This document shows positions 23,542 through 31,632 of a stretch of 64,000 nt of DNA, piece by piece. Source of the stretch: Minicystis rosea (GTDB lineage Bacteria > Myxococcota_A > Polyangia > Polyangiales > Polyangiaceae); the NCBI GenBank assembly GCA_001931535.1, contig CP016211.1:8727703-8791702 (forward strand). Direction: 5' to 3'. Below the pieces are notes generated by a model. That model saw only the letters and a program-made list of their open reading frames with translations. It did not search any database and was not told the origin of the DNA. Each line of letters opens with the position of its first letter. Position 1 is the first letter of the stretch. The position numbers were made by a program, and so were the translations under genes.

Positions 23542-24570
23542 CTATCCGCGCGCGCGCGGATACGAAGGGGCGTCGAGGTGGACGATGCTGCGGCGGGTGT
23601 CGCCGATGGCGAGGAGCGCGAAAATACCGCAGGCAACCACGGCGAAGGCGGGGCCGACGAGGGGGCTCACGGCGAGGCCGGCGACGCGGGCGCCGACGAG
23701 GAGCGCGAGGATGGCGGTGCCGATGACGAGGACGATCTCGACGCGCGGCTCCTCGCCGTGGAGGCGGTGCGCGAGCATGCGCATGCCGAAGTACACGTTG
23801 AGGCCGGTGCAGAGGGTGACCGCGAAGATGGTGGAGATGGCCTCCTGCTTGGCCGCGAGGACGATGGCGCCGCCGAAGGCGAGCAGCCCGAGGATGGGCA
23901 GCACCGCGTTGAAGCCGCGCACCTGCGCCACGCGGACGAGCGCGCGGGCCATGCCGAAGAGAATGGTGCTCGCCGTCCACCACAGCATCCCGTTCTGCAG
24001 GGAGATGCCGAAGATCTTCGTGGTCGCCCAGAACTCGCGGCCGAAGATGGCGCTCACGGTGAGCGCGATGGAGAGCACGGTGAGCGACTCGACCTGATTG
24101 AGGAGGCCGAGACGGAAGATGCCCGTCTGGCTCTGCTCCCAGTACGTGACCGCGCCCGCGCCCGGGATGATGAGCGCGATGATGACCCACCAGATCGGCG
24201 GCACGCCCAGCGCCATGGCGGTGAGGTACCCGATGTACACGGTGTTGAGCTGGTCGAGGCCGTGGTCGAGGAACTCGCCGAAGGGAGAGCACTGGTTGGT
24301 GCGCCGCGCGTGCGAGCCATCGGCGTTGTCGCACCACATGTAGATCTGGAGCAGCACCATCGCCGCAATCAACGACCACCCGCGATCGGGCCAGAGCGCG
24401 ATCAAGAGCACGGTGCCGGTGAGGTTCGAGAGGTGACCGGCGTGCGTGATGGTGTTGGGGTTCACCCGTGCCGGGATCAGCGGCAGGAGCGGATCGACAA
24501 GCCAGCGGCGATAGAAGGGCAACAGGATCGATCGATCGTCGACCTTGTACACGAGCTTCTCGGAGGCCAT
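23542..24570 (-). CDS. CDP-alcohol phosphatidyltransferase (eukaryote-like choline/ethanolamine type)
   Basis: A 342-residue membrane enzyme with about 8-10 helices. The full family signature D-x2-DG-x2-AR-x8-G-x3-D-x3-D is present at CDNADGSHARR...GEFLDHGLDQ. The enzyme moves a phospho-alcohol from a CDP-alcohol onto a lipid or polyol hydroxyl. Its length and the MWCDNADGSHARRTNQCSP context are closer to choline/ethanolamine phosphotransferases of eukaryotes than to the ~200-residue PgsA/PssA group, so a diacylglycerol or sphingolipid acceptor is possible. Start ATG 24570 is chosen; upstream in-frame sequence is unlike membrane protein. Operon with the flippase-like gene. Confidence 0.87.
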   Translation of the reverse strand: MASEKLVYKVDDRSILLPFYRRWLVDPLLPLIPARVNPNTITHAGHLSNLTGTVLLIALWPDRGWSLIAAMVLLQIYMWCDNADGSHARRTNQCSPFGEFLDHGLDQLNTVYIGYLTAMALGVPPIWWVIIALIIPGAGAVTYWEQSQTGIFRLGLLNQVESLTVLSIALTVSAIFGREFWATTKIFGISLQNGMLWWTASTILFGMARALVRVAQVRGFNAVLPILGLLAFGGAIVLAAKQEAISTIFAVTLCTGLNVYFGMRMLAHRLHGEEPRVEIVLVIGTAILALLVGARVAGLAVSPLVGPAFAVVACGIFALLAIGDTRRSIVHLDAPSYPRARG

Positions 24571-24692
24571 CGGGGGGCCAGGATAGCGGAGGGGAACCCG
24601 ACGATCACCGTTATCGGAGAGGGAAATCCGCTGCGAAATGCGCTTCGCGTCACGCGACGCGGCAGGAGTACGTGCTAACGGGGAGGCCGCCC

Positions 24693-25643
24693 ATGTCCGC
24701 CGCGTCGCTGCCGCCACCCTCCCTACCGTCCAGGGACGTTGCTCCGGACATCGCGGGGAGGCAGGGATCGCCGCTCGCCGGGCTCCTGTGGATGACGCTG
24801 GCTTCGTCGCTGTTCGCGGTGATGAACGTGCTGGTGCGGCTCTCGTCGGCGCGGGTCCCGTGGAGCGAGGTGGCCTCGGCCCGCGGGATCACGGGGGCGC
24901 TCGTGGCGGTGCTCGTGGCGCGGACGCGCGGGGTGCCGCTCACCATCCACGACCGAAAGCTCTCCTGGGCTCGCTCGCTCTTCGGGACGGGCGCGCTCCT
25001 GTGCGGTTTTTACAGCATGGGATCGCGGGGCATGGCGCTCGGAGACGCGGTCACGCTCCAGTCGCTGTCGCCGATCTTCGTGGCCGTGCTGGCGCCGTGG
25101 TTGCTCGGGGAGCGCGGCGGGCGGCGGGTCTGGGTGGCGACGGCGGTGGCCTTCGCGGGCGTGGCGCTGGTCGCGGGACCGACCTTCCATGTCGCTGCTC
25201 ATTTGGCAGGGATCGCGACGCTCGGAGCCTTCCTCTCGGCGATGGCGATGATCTGGCTGCGCCGCTTGGGGCGCGTGCGCGAAGGCTTCCCCAAGGAGAG
25301 CCCGGAGGCCATCGTGGCGCACTTCTCGATCGTGGCCGCGACGGTGACGACGATGCTGGCGCTGCGCGATTTCCGCATGCCGGACGCTGCCGGTGCGTTG
25401 ATGTTGGCCGCGACCGGCATCACCGGCGGGCTCGCGCAGATCGCGATGACGCGCGCCTATGCGCTGGAAAAGGCCGCGCGGCTCGGGCCGGTGAGCTACC
25501 TCGGCGTGGTCCTCTCGCACGTAGGCGGCGCCGCGCTGCTCGGCGAGACGACGGGAAGCGCGCAGATGGTGGGGACGGCCCTCGTGGTGGGCGCCGGCGT
25601 GGTGCTGGCCATCGCCGCGATGCGCGACGCGCAGGCCGGTTGA
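24693..25643 (+). CDS. EamA/DMT family transporter
   Basis: A 316-residue inner-membrane protein with the ten-helix, two-repeat layout of the drug/metabolite transporter superfamily. Repeat 1 has LLWMTLASSLFAVMNVLVRL and AVTLQSLSPIFVAVLAPWLLGE; repeat 2 has ITGGLAQIAMTRAYALEKAA and GPVSYLGVVLSHVGGAALLGE, both ending in the conserved LGE. A GGGAGG ribosome binding site sits 7 bases before ATG 24693. Likely exports or imports a metabolite; substrate unknown. It is divergent from the CDP-alcohol phosphotransferase gene (122 bases between). Confidence 0.9.
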   Translation: MSAASLPPPSLPSRDVAPDIAGRQGSPLAGLLWMTLASSLFAVMNVLVRLSSARVPWSEVASARGITGALVAVLVARTRGVPLTIHDRKLSWARSLFGTGALLCGFYSMGSRGMALGDAVTLQSLSPIFVAVLAPWLLGERGGRRVWVATAVAFAGVALVAGPTFHVAAHLAGIATLGAFLSAMAMIWLRRLGRVREGFPKESPEAIVAHFSIVAATVTTMLALRDFRMPDAAGALMLAATGITGGLAQIAMTRAYALEKAARLGPVSYLGVVLSHVGGAALLGETTGSAQMVGTALVVGAGVVLAIAAMRDAQAG

Positions 25644-25812
25644 AGCGCGCACCGCTCGAAGCACCATGTCGTCGATCGAGGCGACGCTTTCGTGCTCACG
25701 TGTGGCGCTCCTCGGACGACGATGGATGGCCACGCCTTCACGCGGATCGATGTGAAGCTCGTTCAACCTGCGTTCGTGCGCGACGAGAGCGCACGAGGCT
25801 TGGACGACGACG

Positions 25813-26730
25813 TCACTCGGGCTCGTCGCAGTCGAAGAGGACCTTCCACGATCCATCCGGCTGCGCGCGCCAGACGGTGACGTAAGCGCCGTGCCAGAGC
25901 TCGCGACGAGCGCCGCCGTCGAGGGAGACGAGGGTCGATTCGCCGACGGTGAAGCCCATGTCGCGCGCGGGAGAGAGCCCGCTCGCGGTCGGATGCCACG
26001 ACAAGCGACGAGAAGGATCGCTCAAGGTCTTGGCCATGAGCGCGCGGATGGCGGCCTCGCCTTGGACGCGGCCGACGCCGTCGCGCCACATCGCGCCTTC
26101 GCGATCGAACCAGGACATCCATCCATCGAGGCCGCGCACCGCGGTGTCTTCGGCGAACGATCGATCGGCGCGCTCGAGCGCATCGGCTGCGTCCGCAGGC
26201 GTGGATCGATAGGCGAAGTCGACGCCGCGGGTGTCGTTCTCGACGCGCGCGGCGAGGCCGTCGCCGTCGCGACGGTAGAGGACGCGCCGCGGGAAATCGT
26301 GCGCCGGGTTCTCGAAGGTGACGCGGCCGTCGGCGTGCGAGCGCTCCGGGAAGGGCACGGAGCGCGCGCCTTCGGGACGCGCGGTGAAGCGCAGCGCGCC
26401 GCCGCGAGCTTGGATGAACATGGCCTCGAAGGAGCGGGTGCGGCCGTCCTTCACGGTGAAGCCGACACCGAAGAGCGTGGCGCCGGCGAACGACCAGCGC
26501 TCGGTCTCGGTGCCGTCGGTCCACGCGCCGAGGAAGAAGCGCGCAGGCGAAAGGCCCGCAGGGAGCGCGCGAGGAGACGCAGCCGAGGGAGCCACCGTCG
26601 ATGCGGGCTGCGCCGGCTGCACCGAGGTGGATGGACCGCTGCAGCCCGTGAGCGCGGCGAACGCGAGGCCGAGGAACGTGCTGCGCGGGAGATGCTTGGA
26701 CAGCCGGGCCGCTGCTGCGAACGGGATCAC
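25813..26730 (-). CDS. Lipoprotein with DUF6265-like and DUF4440-like domains
   Basis: A 305-residue lipoprotein: signal ending LAFAALTGC (Cys30), then an Ala/Pro/Ser linker. Residues about 58-165 resemble DUF6265 (FFLGAWTDGTETERW, VKDGRTRSFEAMF, FENPAHDFPRRVLYRR). Residues about 180-303 look like a DUF4440/NTF2-type domain (ALERADRSFAEDTAVRG, GMWRDG-like VGRVQGEAAIRALM, AYVTVWRAQPDGSWKVLFD). In other bacteria the DUF6265 and DUF4440 domains often occur together or in neighbouring genes. Function unknown; envelope location. It overlaps the PilZ gene by four bases (26727-26730), an arrangement implying translational coupling. Confidence 0.78.
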   Translation of the reverse strand: MIPFAAAARLSKHLPRSTFLGLAFAALTGCSGPSTSVQPAQPASTVAPSAASPRALPAGLSPARFFLGAWTDGTETERWSFAGATLFGVGFTVKDGRTRSFEAMFIQARGGALRFTARPEGARSVPFPERSHADGRVTFENPAHDFPRRVLYRRDGDGLAARVENDTRGVDFAYRSTPADAADALERADRSFAEDTAVRGLDGWMSWFDREGAMWRDGVGRVQGEAAIRALMAKTLSDPSRRLSWHPTASGLSPARDMGFTVGESTLVSLDGGARRELWHGAYVTVWRAQPDGSWKVLFDCDEPE

Positions 26731-27035
26731 TGGCCCGTGAGCAGCAGGGTCAGGCCGTGCGTCTCGCGGGCGCCCATGACGCCGAATTGGACGCCCATGC
26801 CGTCGGGCTTGGACCAGCGGACGATGGCATCGATCGTGGTCTCGGTGCGCAGGCCGGGGAGCTGGATGAAGACGCGCACCTTGCTCCCATACGGTGGGGA
26901 AGCCGACGTCTCGATGAACATGCCGCCCAGGCTCACATCACGGCAACGAGCTTCGGTGCGGGGACCGTCGCCGATTTGGAACGCAACGATGGTTTCGACG
27001 ACCTTGCGCGGGAACTGACGTTTGTCGGGGGGCAT
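26727..27035 (-). CDS. PilZ domain protein
   Basis: A 102-residue stand-alone PilZ domain. It has the RxxxR-type start (KRQFPRKVVE) and the D/NxSxxG motif (CRDVSLGGMFIE), the two elements that bind cyclic di-GMP, then the beta-barrel ending VRWSKPDGMGVQFGVM. In myxobacteria many PilZ proteins have weak or no c-di-GMP binding; here the first motif is spaced as R-x3-R only loosely, so binding is probable but not certain. First gene of a pair with the DUF6265/DUF4440 lipoprotein. Confidence 0.87.
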   Translation of the reverse strand: MPPDKRQFPRKVVETIVAFQIGDGPRTEARCRDVSLGGMFIETSASPPYGSKVRVFIQLPGLRTETTIDAIVRWSKPDGMGVQFGVMGARETHGLTLLLTGQ

Positions 27036-27120
27036 GATCCTCGCTAACCCGCGCGCCGCAAACGCTGGACCCGGGGCTTGCTTTGATGTTCTAGGATGAC
27101 GCCCGTCACGAGGTCACCCG

Positions 27121-28128
27121 GTGGACGGATCGTCACGATCGAAGCCCATTGCTGTCAAGGCTCACGGCGCGCCATCCGCAGCGCCACGCGGTCTCGCCCG
27201 GCACTTCGAGGGGTGGCAGCCCGGCGTGCTCGCGATCTTCTTGGCCGGCACCTCCGCGATCCTCGCCGTCCCTCGACCGGTGGATCCCACGGTTGTGCCT
27301 GAGCCCACCATCATCCCGCGCGTCCTCGCCCAAGCGGCGCGCGCCGATGACGATCTCGCGGCCCAAGCCGAGGCCGAGGCCGCGCACGGGGACCGGCTCG
27401 GGTTCGATGTGCGCACGCTCGGATCGGCGATCCGCAGCTACGGGCAGGCCGACGCAGCGGGCCGCGACACGGAGGTGGTCGTCGCGCGGAGGGACGTCGC
27501 CGAGGCCGGAAAGCGTGCGCTCGCGCACGGCGACGACGCGTTGTTGCGGCTGCGCGCGTATCAGCTCCGGCTCTTCCTGCGGGCGCTCCGTCATTGGGAG
27601 GCGAAGGGCGTGGAGACGGCCGATCTGCGCGAGCTCGGCGGCGCCTTCATCTCCATGTCGCAGCACAACGGCTGGGTGAAGGACGGCGTCGTCGTGATGG
27701 ATGACGCCGTCCGGCGCGCCATGTTCAAGAAGCGGTGGAACGAGCTGACGCTCGCGCGCGGAGGTCGCTTCGAGCTGTCGATCGACGAGCAGCGCGCGCT
27801 CTACCGCTTCCTGATCCGCCGGCCGCCGAACGACGAGAGCGAAGCTCCCGCGGCCGTGCGCGCGCTCCGCAGCATGAAGCAGGACGAGCGCGCCGCGTTC
27901 GTCACCGAGCAGTATCGCCTGCGCAAGATCGACGAGCTCGCGGCCCTCGATGCGACGTACCCGGCCGACCTCGCGCGCGGCGTGGTCTTCTACCGCATGC
28001 GCCGTTACCCGGTGGCGATGGAGCTGTTCCGCAGGCACCTCGACGCGCACCCCGATGGTCCCTTCACGCTGCGCGCCCAGAACTACCTGCGCGCCGCGCT
28101 CGGCCACGCCGCCGACGAAACCCCTTGA
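27121..28128 (+). CDS. Membrane-anchored helical protein of unknown function
   Basis: A 335-residue protein starting at GTG 27121. One N-terminal hydrophobic helix (about 32-50, WQPGVLAIFLAGTSAILAVP) suggests a signal anchor; the rest is a charged alpha-helical domain with TPR-like helices near the end (VVFYRMRRYPVAMELFRRHLDAHP). It has no enzyme motif I recognise. It lies 18 bases before the metallo-beta-lactamase-fold gene and is probably co-transcribed with it. The last third could hold one TPR unit, suggesting a role in protein contacts outside the cytoplasmic membrane. Confidence 0.65.
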   Translation: MDGSSRSKPIAVKAHGAPSAAPRGLARHFEGWQPGVLAIFLAGTSAILAVPRPVDPTVVPEPTIIPRVLAQAARADDDLAAQAEAEAAHGDRLGFDVRTLGSAIRSYGQADAAGRDTEVVVARRDVAEAGKRALAHGDDALLRLRAYQLRLFLRALRHWEAKGVETADLRELGGAFISMSQHNGWVKDGVVVMDDAVRRAMFKKRWNELTLARGGRFELSIDEQRALYRFLIRRPPNDESEAPAAVRALRSMKQDERAAFVTEQYRLRKIDELAALDATYPADLARGVVFYRMRRYPVAMELFRRHLDAHPDGPFTLRAQNYLRAALGHAADETP

Positions 28129-28146
28129 TGCGAGAGGCGTGATCTC

Positions 28147-29256
28147 ATGACGACGACCCAAGCCCACGGCTTCGAGACGCTGCCCGAGCACCTGCTCCGC
28201 TTGACCGAGCTCGACGAAGTGTGGCGCGCGCCCTCCGCGGGCGAGCGCTTGATGCTGGCGAAGCGCCTCGGGTTGCGCTTCCGCGAGCGGCTCCTCGCGA
28301 GCGGGCGCGCGACGGCGGTGCGCACCTTCGACACGACGGCGCTCCCCTACCCCACGACGTTCGCCTTCGCGGGCGCGGCGCTCTCGCCGGTGCCCTACGT
28401 GGTGATGACGAACCGCGTGAACGTGGTGCAGTTCGAGGACGACGAGCGCAAGCTGCGCACGCTCCTCTTCAACCCCACCGACGTCGATCGCAGCGCCAAG
28501 ACGCCGTTCTTCGCCGACCTGCGCGCCCGCATGGGCGAGGCCATCTCCACGCGCGTGATGGCGGCCCTCAGGAAACCGACGCCCGCCGAGCGCCTCGCGA
28601 CGATCGGCCTCCGCCCCGAGGACGTCGACTACATCGCCTTCGATCACATGCACACGCAGGACGTGCGCGCGCTCCTCGGCACCACGGCGGGCGACGGAGA
28701 AGCCGGGCTCCGCGCCGTCTTCCCGCGCGCGAAGCTCCTCATCTGGAAGCCCGAGCTCGACATCTTCCGCGCGCTCCATCCGCTGCAGCGCCCTTGGTAC
28801 ATCGCCGACGGCGTGCGCCGCGTGCCGCACGATCGCGTCGTCGTGTGCGACGGCGACATCCTCCTCGGCAAAGGCGTCGCGCTGGTGCGCACGCCCGGCC
28901 ACACCGTCGGCAACTGGTCCCTCGTGGTCAACACGGACACCGGCGTCTGGGCCGTGAGCGAGAACGGCGTCGCCGCCGACTCCTATGCTCCCGAGGCCAG
29001 CAAGATCCCGGGCCTCCGCAGGCACGCCCGCCAAAGCGGCGACGAGGTGGTGCTCAACGCCAACACGCTCGAAGGTCGCAACGAGCAGTACACGTCGATG
29101 GTGCTGGAGAAGACGATCGTCGATCGGAGCCGTGACAACCCCGACTTCTGCCAGCACTTCTCGTCGTCGGAGCTGACGCCGACGCCGTTCACGCCGGGGC
29201 TTTGGCCTTCGTATCGGCACGGTGGGATCGAGAGCGGAGAGATCCAGCGAGGCTGA
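28147..29256 (+). CDS. Metallo-beta-lactamase-fold hydrolase
   Basis: A 369-residue protein of the metallo-beta-lactamase superfamily. Visible elements are the DYIAFDHMHTQDVR segment (residues 161-174; His167, His169, Asp172) and TPGHTVGNWSL (about 254-264). The zinc motif is HxHxxD rather than the usual HxHxDH, so the second metal site may be altered. Residues before 160 form an unusual N-terminal domain. Activity as a hydrolase or lactonase is inference; no signal peptide, so cytoplasmic. Co-transcribed with the gene ending 18 bases upstream; convergent with the DoxX gene. Confidence 0.75.
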   Translation: MTTTQAHGFETLPEHLLRLTELDEVWRAPSAGERLMLAKRLGLRFRERLLASGRATAVRTFDTTALPYPTTFAFAGAALSPVPYVVMTNRVNVVQFEDDERKLRTLLFNPTDVDRSAKTPFFADLRARMGEAISTRVMAALRKPTPAERLATIGLRPEDVDYIAFDHMHTQDVRALLGTTAGDGEAGLRAVFPRAKLLIWKPELDIFRALHPLQRPWYIADGVRRVPHDRVVVCDGDILLGKGVALVRTPGHTVGNWSLVVNTDTGVWAVSENGVAADSYAPEASKIPGLRRHARQSGDEVVLNANTLEGRNEQYTSMVLEKTIVDRSRDNPDFCQHFSSSELTPTPFTPGLWPSYRHGGIESGEIQRG

Positions 29257-29289
29257 GCTTCGCGGCGCGGGGAGGATGCCCGCGCCGGA

Positions 29290-29697
29290 TCACGACGCGG
29301 CGGGCTTGCGCAGCGGCAGCAGCGCGCGGAGGCGCGCGTCGCGGAGGAAGAGGCCGCCCCACACGAGCACGCCGAGGAAGAGCGGGACGGCGAAGGGATC
29401 GCCGATGCGCACGTGCGTCGCGATGGCGCCGCCGAGGTAGCCCGTGAGCAGAACGGCGCCGAGGACGCTGGTCCGCGGGACGAGGTAGAGGACGAGGCAC
29501 AGCGCTTCCAGCGCGCCGATCGAGGCGAGCATGCCGTCGCGATAGCCGAGCTTCTCCACGAACATCTGCGCCATCTGCGGGTTGTTCGACAGCTTCATGA
29601 ACGTGCTCATCGTCACCACGAGGACGGGAAGCGCGCTCATCACGCGCCCCGCCCAAAGCAGCCGAGCATCCGAGTTCTTCTGGGTACCTTCACTCAT
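29290..29697 (-). CDS. DoxX family membrane protein
   Basis: A 135-residue protein with four hydrophobic helices in the DoxX layout: LWAGRVMSALPVLVVTMSTF, YRDGMLASIGALEALCLVLYLVP, VLGAVLLTGYLGGAIATHVR and FLGVLVWGGLFLRD. The GYLGGAIATHVRIGDP segment is typical. An AGGAG site precedes ATG 29697. DoxX proteins are small membrane subunits linked to redox or stress responses; exact role unclear. Same strand as, and 117 bases downstream of, the RpoH-like sigma gene, so possibly in its transcript. Confidence 0.85.
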   Translation of the reverse strand: MSEGTQKNSDARLLWAGRVMSALPVLVVTMSTFMKLSNNPQMAQMFVEKLGYRDGMLASIGALEALCLVLYLVPRTSVLGAVLLTGYLGGAIATHVRIGDPFAVPLFLGVLVWGGLFLRDARLRALLPLRKPAAS

Positions 29698-29814
29698 CGC
29701 AAGCTCCTCTCATGTGCTGTGCCGCGCGGGTGCCCGTCGCGGCGCTGTTCTCACGCGTCATCGAATCCGTGCGGAGTCCTCCCGATGCGGCCGGTGCGCC
29801 GATCGCGAAGACGA

Positions 29815-30699
29815 TCACGAAGGCCTCTCCTTTCGCCGGCGCATGCGGGGCGCGTGCACGGGCGGCCGCGCGTCGGGGAGCACGTCGGCCGCGATCTGCT
29901 CGAGCCGCTCGCGCAGGCGTGACTTCGCGCGCTCCTCGATCTGGCGCACGCGCTCCTTGCTGACGCTCCACGTGATGCTGAGCGCCTCCAGCGTGACGGG
30001 CTCCTCGGCGAGGAGGCGACGCCGGATGATGTCCTGATCGCGCTCCGGGAGCTCGGCCACCACCGTGGCCACGGCGGCGCGGAGCCGCTCGCGATCCTCG
30101 ACGTCGCCGACGGCGTCCTCCACGGAGCGGCTGCGATCGGCGAGCTTGCCGAGGAAGCCCTCGCCGTCGTCGTCGGGCGCCGGGCTCAGGCTCACGTCGC
30201 GCGCCGCGAGCAGCGGCAAGAGCTCCGTCGCCCGCTCGGTCGACATGCCCGTCATGGCCGCGAGCGCCTCGGGCCGCTGCTCGCGCGTCCTTCGATAAAG
30301 CCACAACGCGCGCACCTCACCCTTGCTCGCGCCCAAGCGGACGATGCGATAGCTCTTCGCGACGTAGCCGCGGATCTCCGCGCGAATCCAGAAGCCCGCG
30401 TACACCGCGAGCCGCACGCCGTGGCTCGGATCGAAGCGCTCGATGGCCCGGAGCAGCCCGATGTTGCCCTCTTGCACGAGATCCTCGAGCGGCAGCCCGC
30501 ACAGCCGATAGCGGAGCGCGATGCGGATGACGGTGCCGAGGCACCCTTCGATGAGGCGATGCGCGGCGGCGCGATCGCCGCGCCGATGGCGAGCGGCGAG
30601 GTCCAGCTCGGCCTCCGCCGAGAGCTGTCTCCGCCGCCCGACCTCGCTGCGGAAGTGGGAGAACGCCGCTTTGCCCGAGGGATGGGTGATCTGCATCAT
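29815..30699 (-). CDS. RpoH-like sigma-70 family sigma factor
   Basis: A 294-residue group 3 sigma factor similar to sigma-32 (and to the myxobacterial SigB/SigC type). Region 2 is clear (LVQEGNIGLLRAIERFDPSHGVRL and GFWIRAEIRGYV), followed by the RpoH-style YRIVRLGASKGEVRALW segment; regions 4.1-4.2 are at the C-terminus (LPERDQDIIRRRLL and SVSKERVRQIEERAKSRLRE). It directs RNA polymerase to a stress or developmental regulon. ATG 30699 is chosen because homologous sequence starts just after it; in-frame ATGs at 30846 and 30822 would extend into the palindromic operators and look non-homologous. Confidence 0.87.
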   Translation of the reverse strand: MMQITHPSGKAAFSHFRSEVGRRRQLSAEAELDLAARHRRGDRAAAHRLIEGCLGTVIRIALRYRLCGLPLEDLVQEGNIGLLRAIERFDPSHGVRLAVYAGFWIRAEIRGYVAKSYRIVRLGASKGEVRALWLYRRTREQRPEALAAMTGMSTERATELLPLLAARDVSLSPAPDDDGEGFLGKLADRSRSVEDAVGDVEDRERLRAAVATVVAELPERDQDIIRRRLLAEEPVTLEALSITWSVSKERVRQIEERAKSRLRERLEQIAADVLPDARPPVHAPRMRRRKERPS

Positions 30700-30804
30700 G
30701 ACTCCGCGCGCGAGGCTCCCCTCTCGAGAGGGGGCCGCTTCTTGGGGTGGGCACACGTCGGCAGAGACCGGCGAGCAGACGCGCCGCTCCGGCGACCCGA
30801 ACAA

Positions 30805-30820
30805 GTCAACAGCCGATGAC
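30805..30820. promoter_or_regulatory. Palindromic operator copy 1
   Basis: GTCAACAGCCGATGAC: near-perfect inverted repeat (5 of 6 arm pairs). One of three copies in the region between the sigma-factor gene and the TetR gene. Confidence 0.65.
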
Positions 30821-30841
30821 ATAGGCGGCGATCCGAAACAA

Positions 30842-30857
30842 GTCAACGAGCGATGAC
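30842..30857. promoter_or_regulatory. Palindromic operator copy 2
   Basis: GTCAACGAGCGATGAC: same arms as copy 1, starting 37 bases further on. Copies 1 and 2 lie 106-158 bases upstream of the preferred sigma-factor start. Confidence 0.65.
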
Positions 30858-30916
30858 TTCGTGTGTTCGCTGGATCGCCCGCGTGCGCAGGGCGCGGTGA
30901 TTCCTAGGCCCTCGGG

Positions 30917-30944
30917 TTGACGCGACGGGAGGCGCCTTCTAACT
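30917..30944 (+). promoter_or_regulatory. Candidate promoter of the TetR-type gene
   Basis: TTGACG (30917-30922) resembles a -35 box and TCTAAC/TAACTG around 30938-30945 a -10 box at 16-17 base spacing. The perfect palindrome at 30946 begins right after it, so a bound repressor would cover the start of transcription. Confidence 0.45.
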
Positions 30945-30945
30945 G

Positions 30946-30961
30946 GTCAACAGCCGTTGAC
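30946..30961. promoter_or_regulatory. Palindromic operator copy 3 (perfect)
   Basis: GTCAACAGCCGTTGAC is a perfect palindrome with 6-base arms and a 4-base centre. It ends 20 bases before the TetR start codon and follows a candidate promoter, the classic place for autorepression. Confidence 0.7.
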
Positions 30962-30981
30962 TACACCCCGGAGATCTCGCC

Positions 30982-31611
30982 ATGGATAAGCGCTGCGCAG
31001 AGACCCCCACCCGGCACGCTCGCAATGCGGCGGCGACCCGCGAGCGAATCCTGAACGCCGCTCGGGTGCGCTTCTCCCAGAGCGGCTACGAGCACGTCGG
31101 CGCGCGCGACATCGCCAAGGACGCGGGCGTCGACGCAGCGCTCGTGAATCGATACTTCGGCTCGAAGGAGCAGCTCTTCGCCGAGGCGATCTCCGGCATC
31201 TTCCACACCGAAGACTTCGATCTGTACGCGGAGAACGTGGGCGAGCGCATCGCGCAATTCATCCTCCTCGAAGAGGACGAGGGCGACGGCGGGAGCGCCT
31301 CGGTGGCGGACGTCGCCTTCCGCCGGGAGTTCGATCCCCTCCGCCTGCTCCTCCAGTCGTCCGTGAGCCCCACGGCGTCCGCGCTCGTGGCCAAGCAATT
31401 CCACGAGGACTTCGTGGAGCCGCTGGCGAAGAAGCTGGGCGGCCGCAAGGCCAAGGCGCGCGCGGCTTTGATCGCGTCCTACACCATCGGCCTGTCCGTC
31501 ATGCGGCTGGCGCTGAAGTCTCCAGCGTTGCGAAAGGCCGATTCGGCCCTCCTCATCCGGCTCTTCTCCGAAGCGGTGCGCATGGCCGTCGAGTCGAGCG
31601 CCGATCGGTGA
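30982..31611 (+). CDS. TetR family transcriptional regulator
   Basis: A 209-residue TetR/AcrR-type repressor. The N-terminal DNA-binding domain is complete: AATRERILNAARVRFSQSGY, then VGARDIAKDAGVDAALVNRYFGSKEQLF, the standard helix-turn-helix with the YFGSKEQLF hallmark. The ligand domain (60-209) is variable; its helix IASYTIGLSVMRLAL is typical. Three matching 16-bp palindromes lie upstream, one on top of its own probable promoter and two closer to the divergent sigma gene, so it likely represses itself and may control the sigma factor. The inducer is unknown. Confidence 0.92.
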   Translation: MDKRCAETPTRHARNAAATRERILNAARVRFSQSGYEHVGARDIAKDAGVDAALVNRYFGSKEQLFAEAISGIFHTEDFDLYAENVGERIAQFILLEEDEGDGGSASVADVAFRREFDPLRLLLQSSVSPTASALVAKQFHEDFVEPLAKKLGGRKAKARAALIASYTIGLSVMRLALKSPALRKADSALLIRLFSEAVRMAVESSADR

Positions 31612-31632
31612 GGCCGGCCAACGTGCTTGGGA

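Noticed and set aside
21470..24379. 969-codon minus-strand frame across the NTF2-like, flippase-like and CDP-alcohol genes
   Set aside because: It runs through three supported genes in a different frame and is basic low-complexity sequence.
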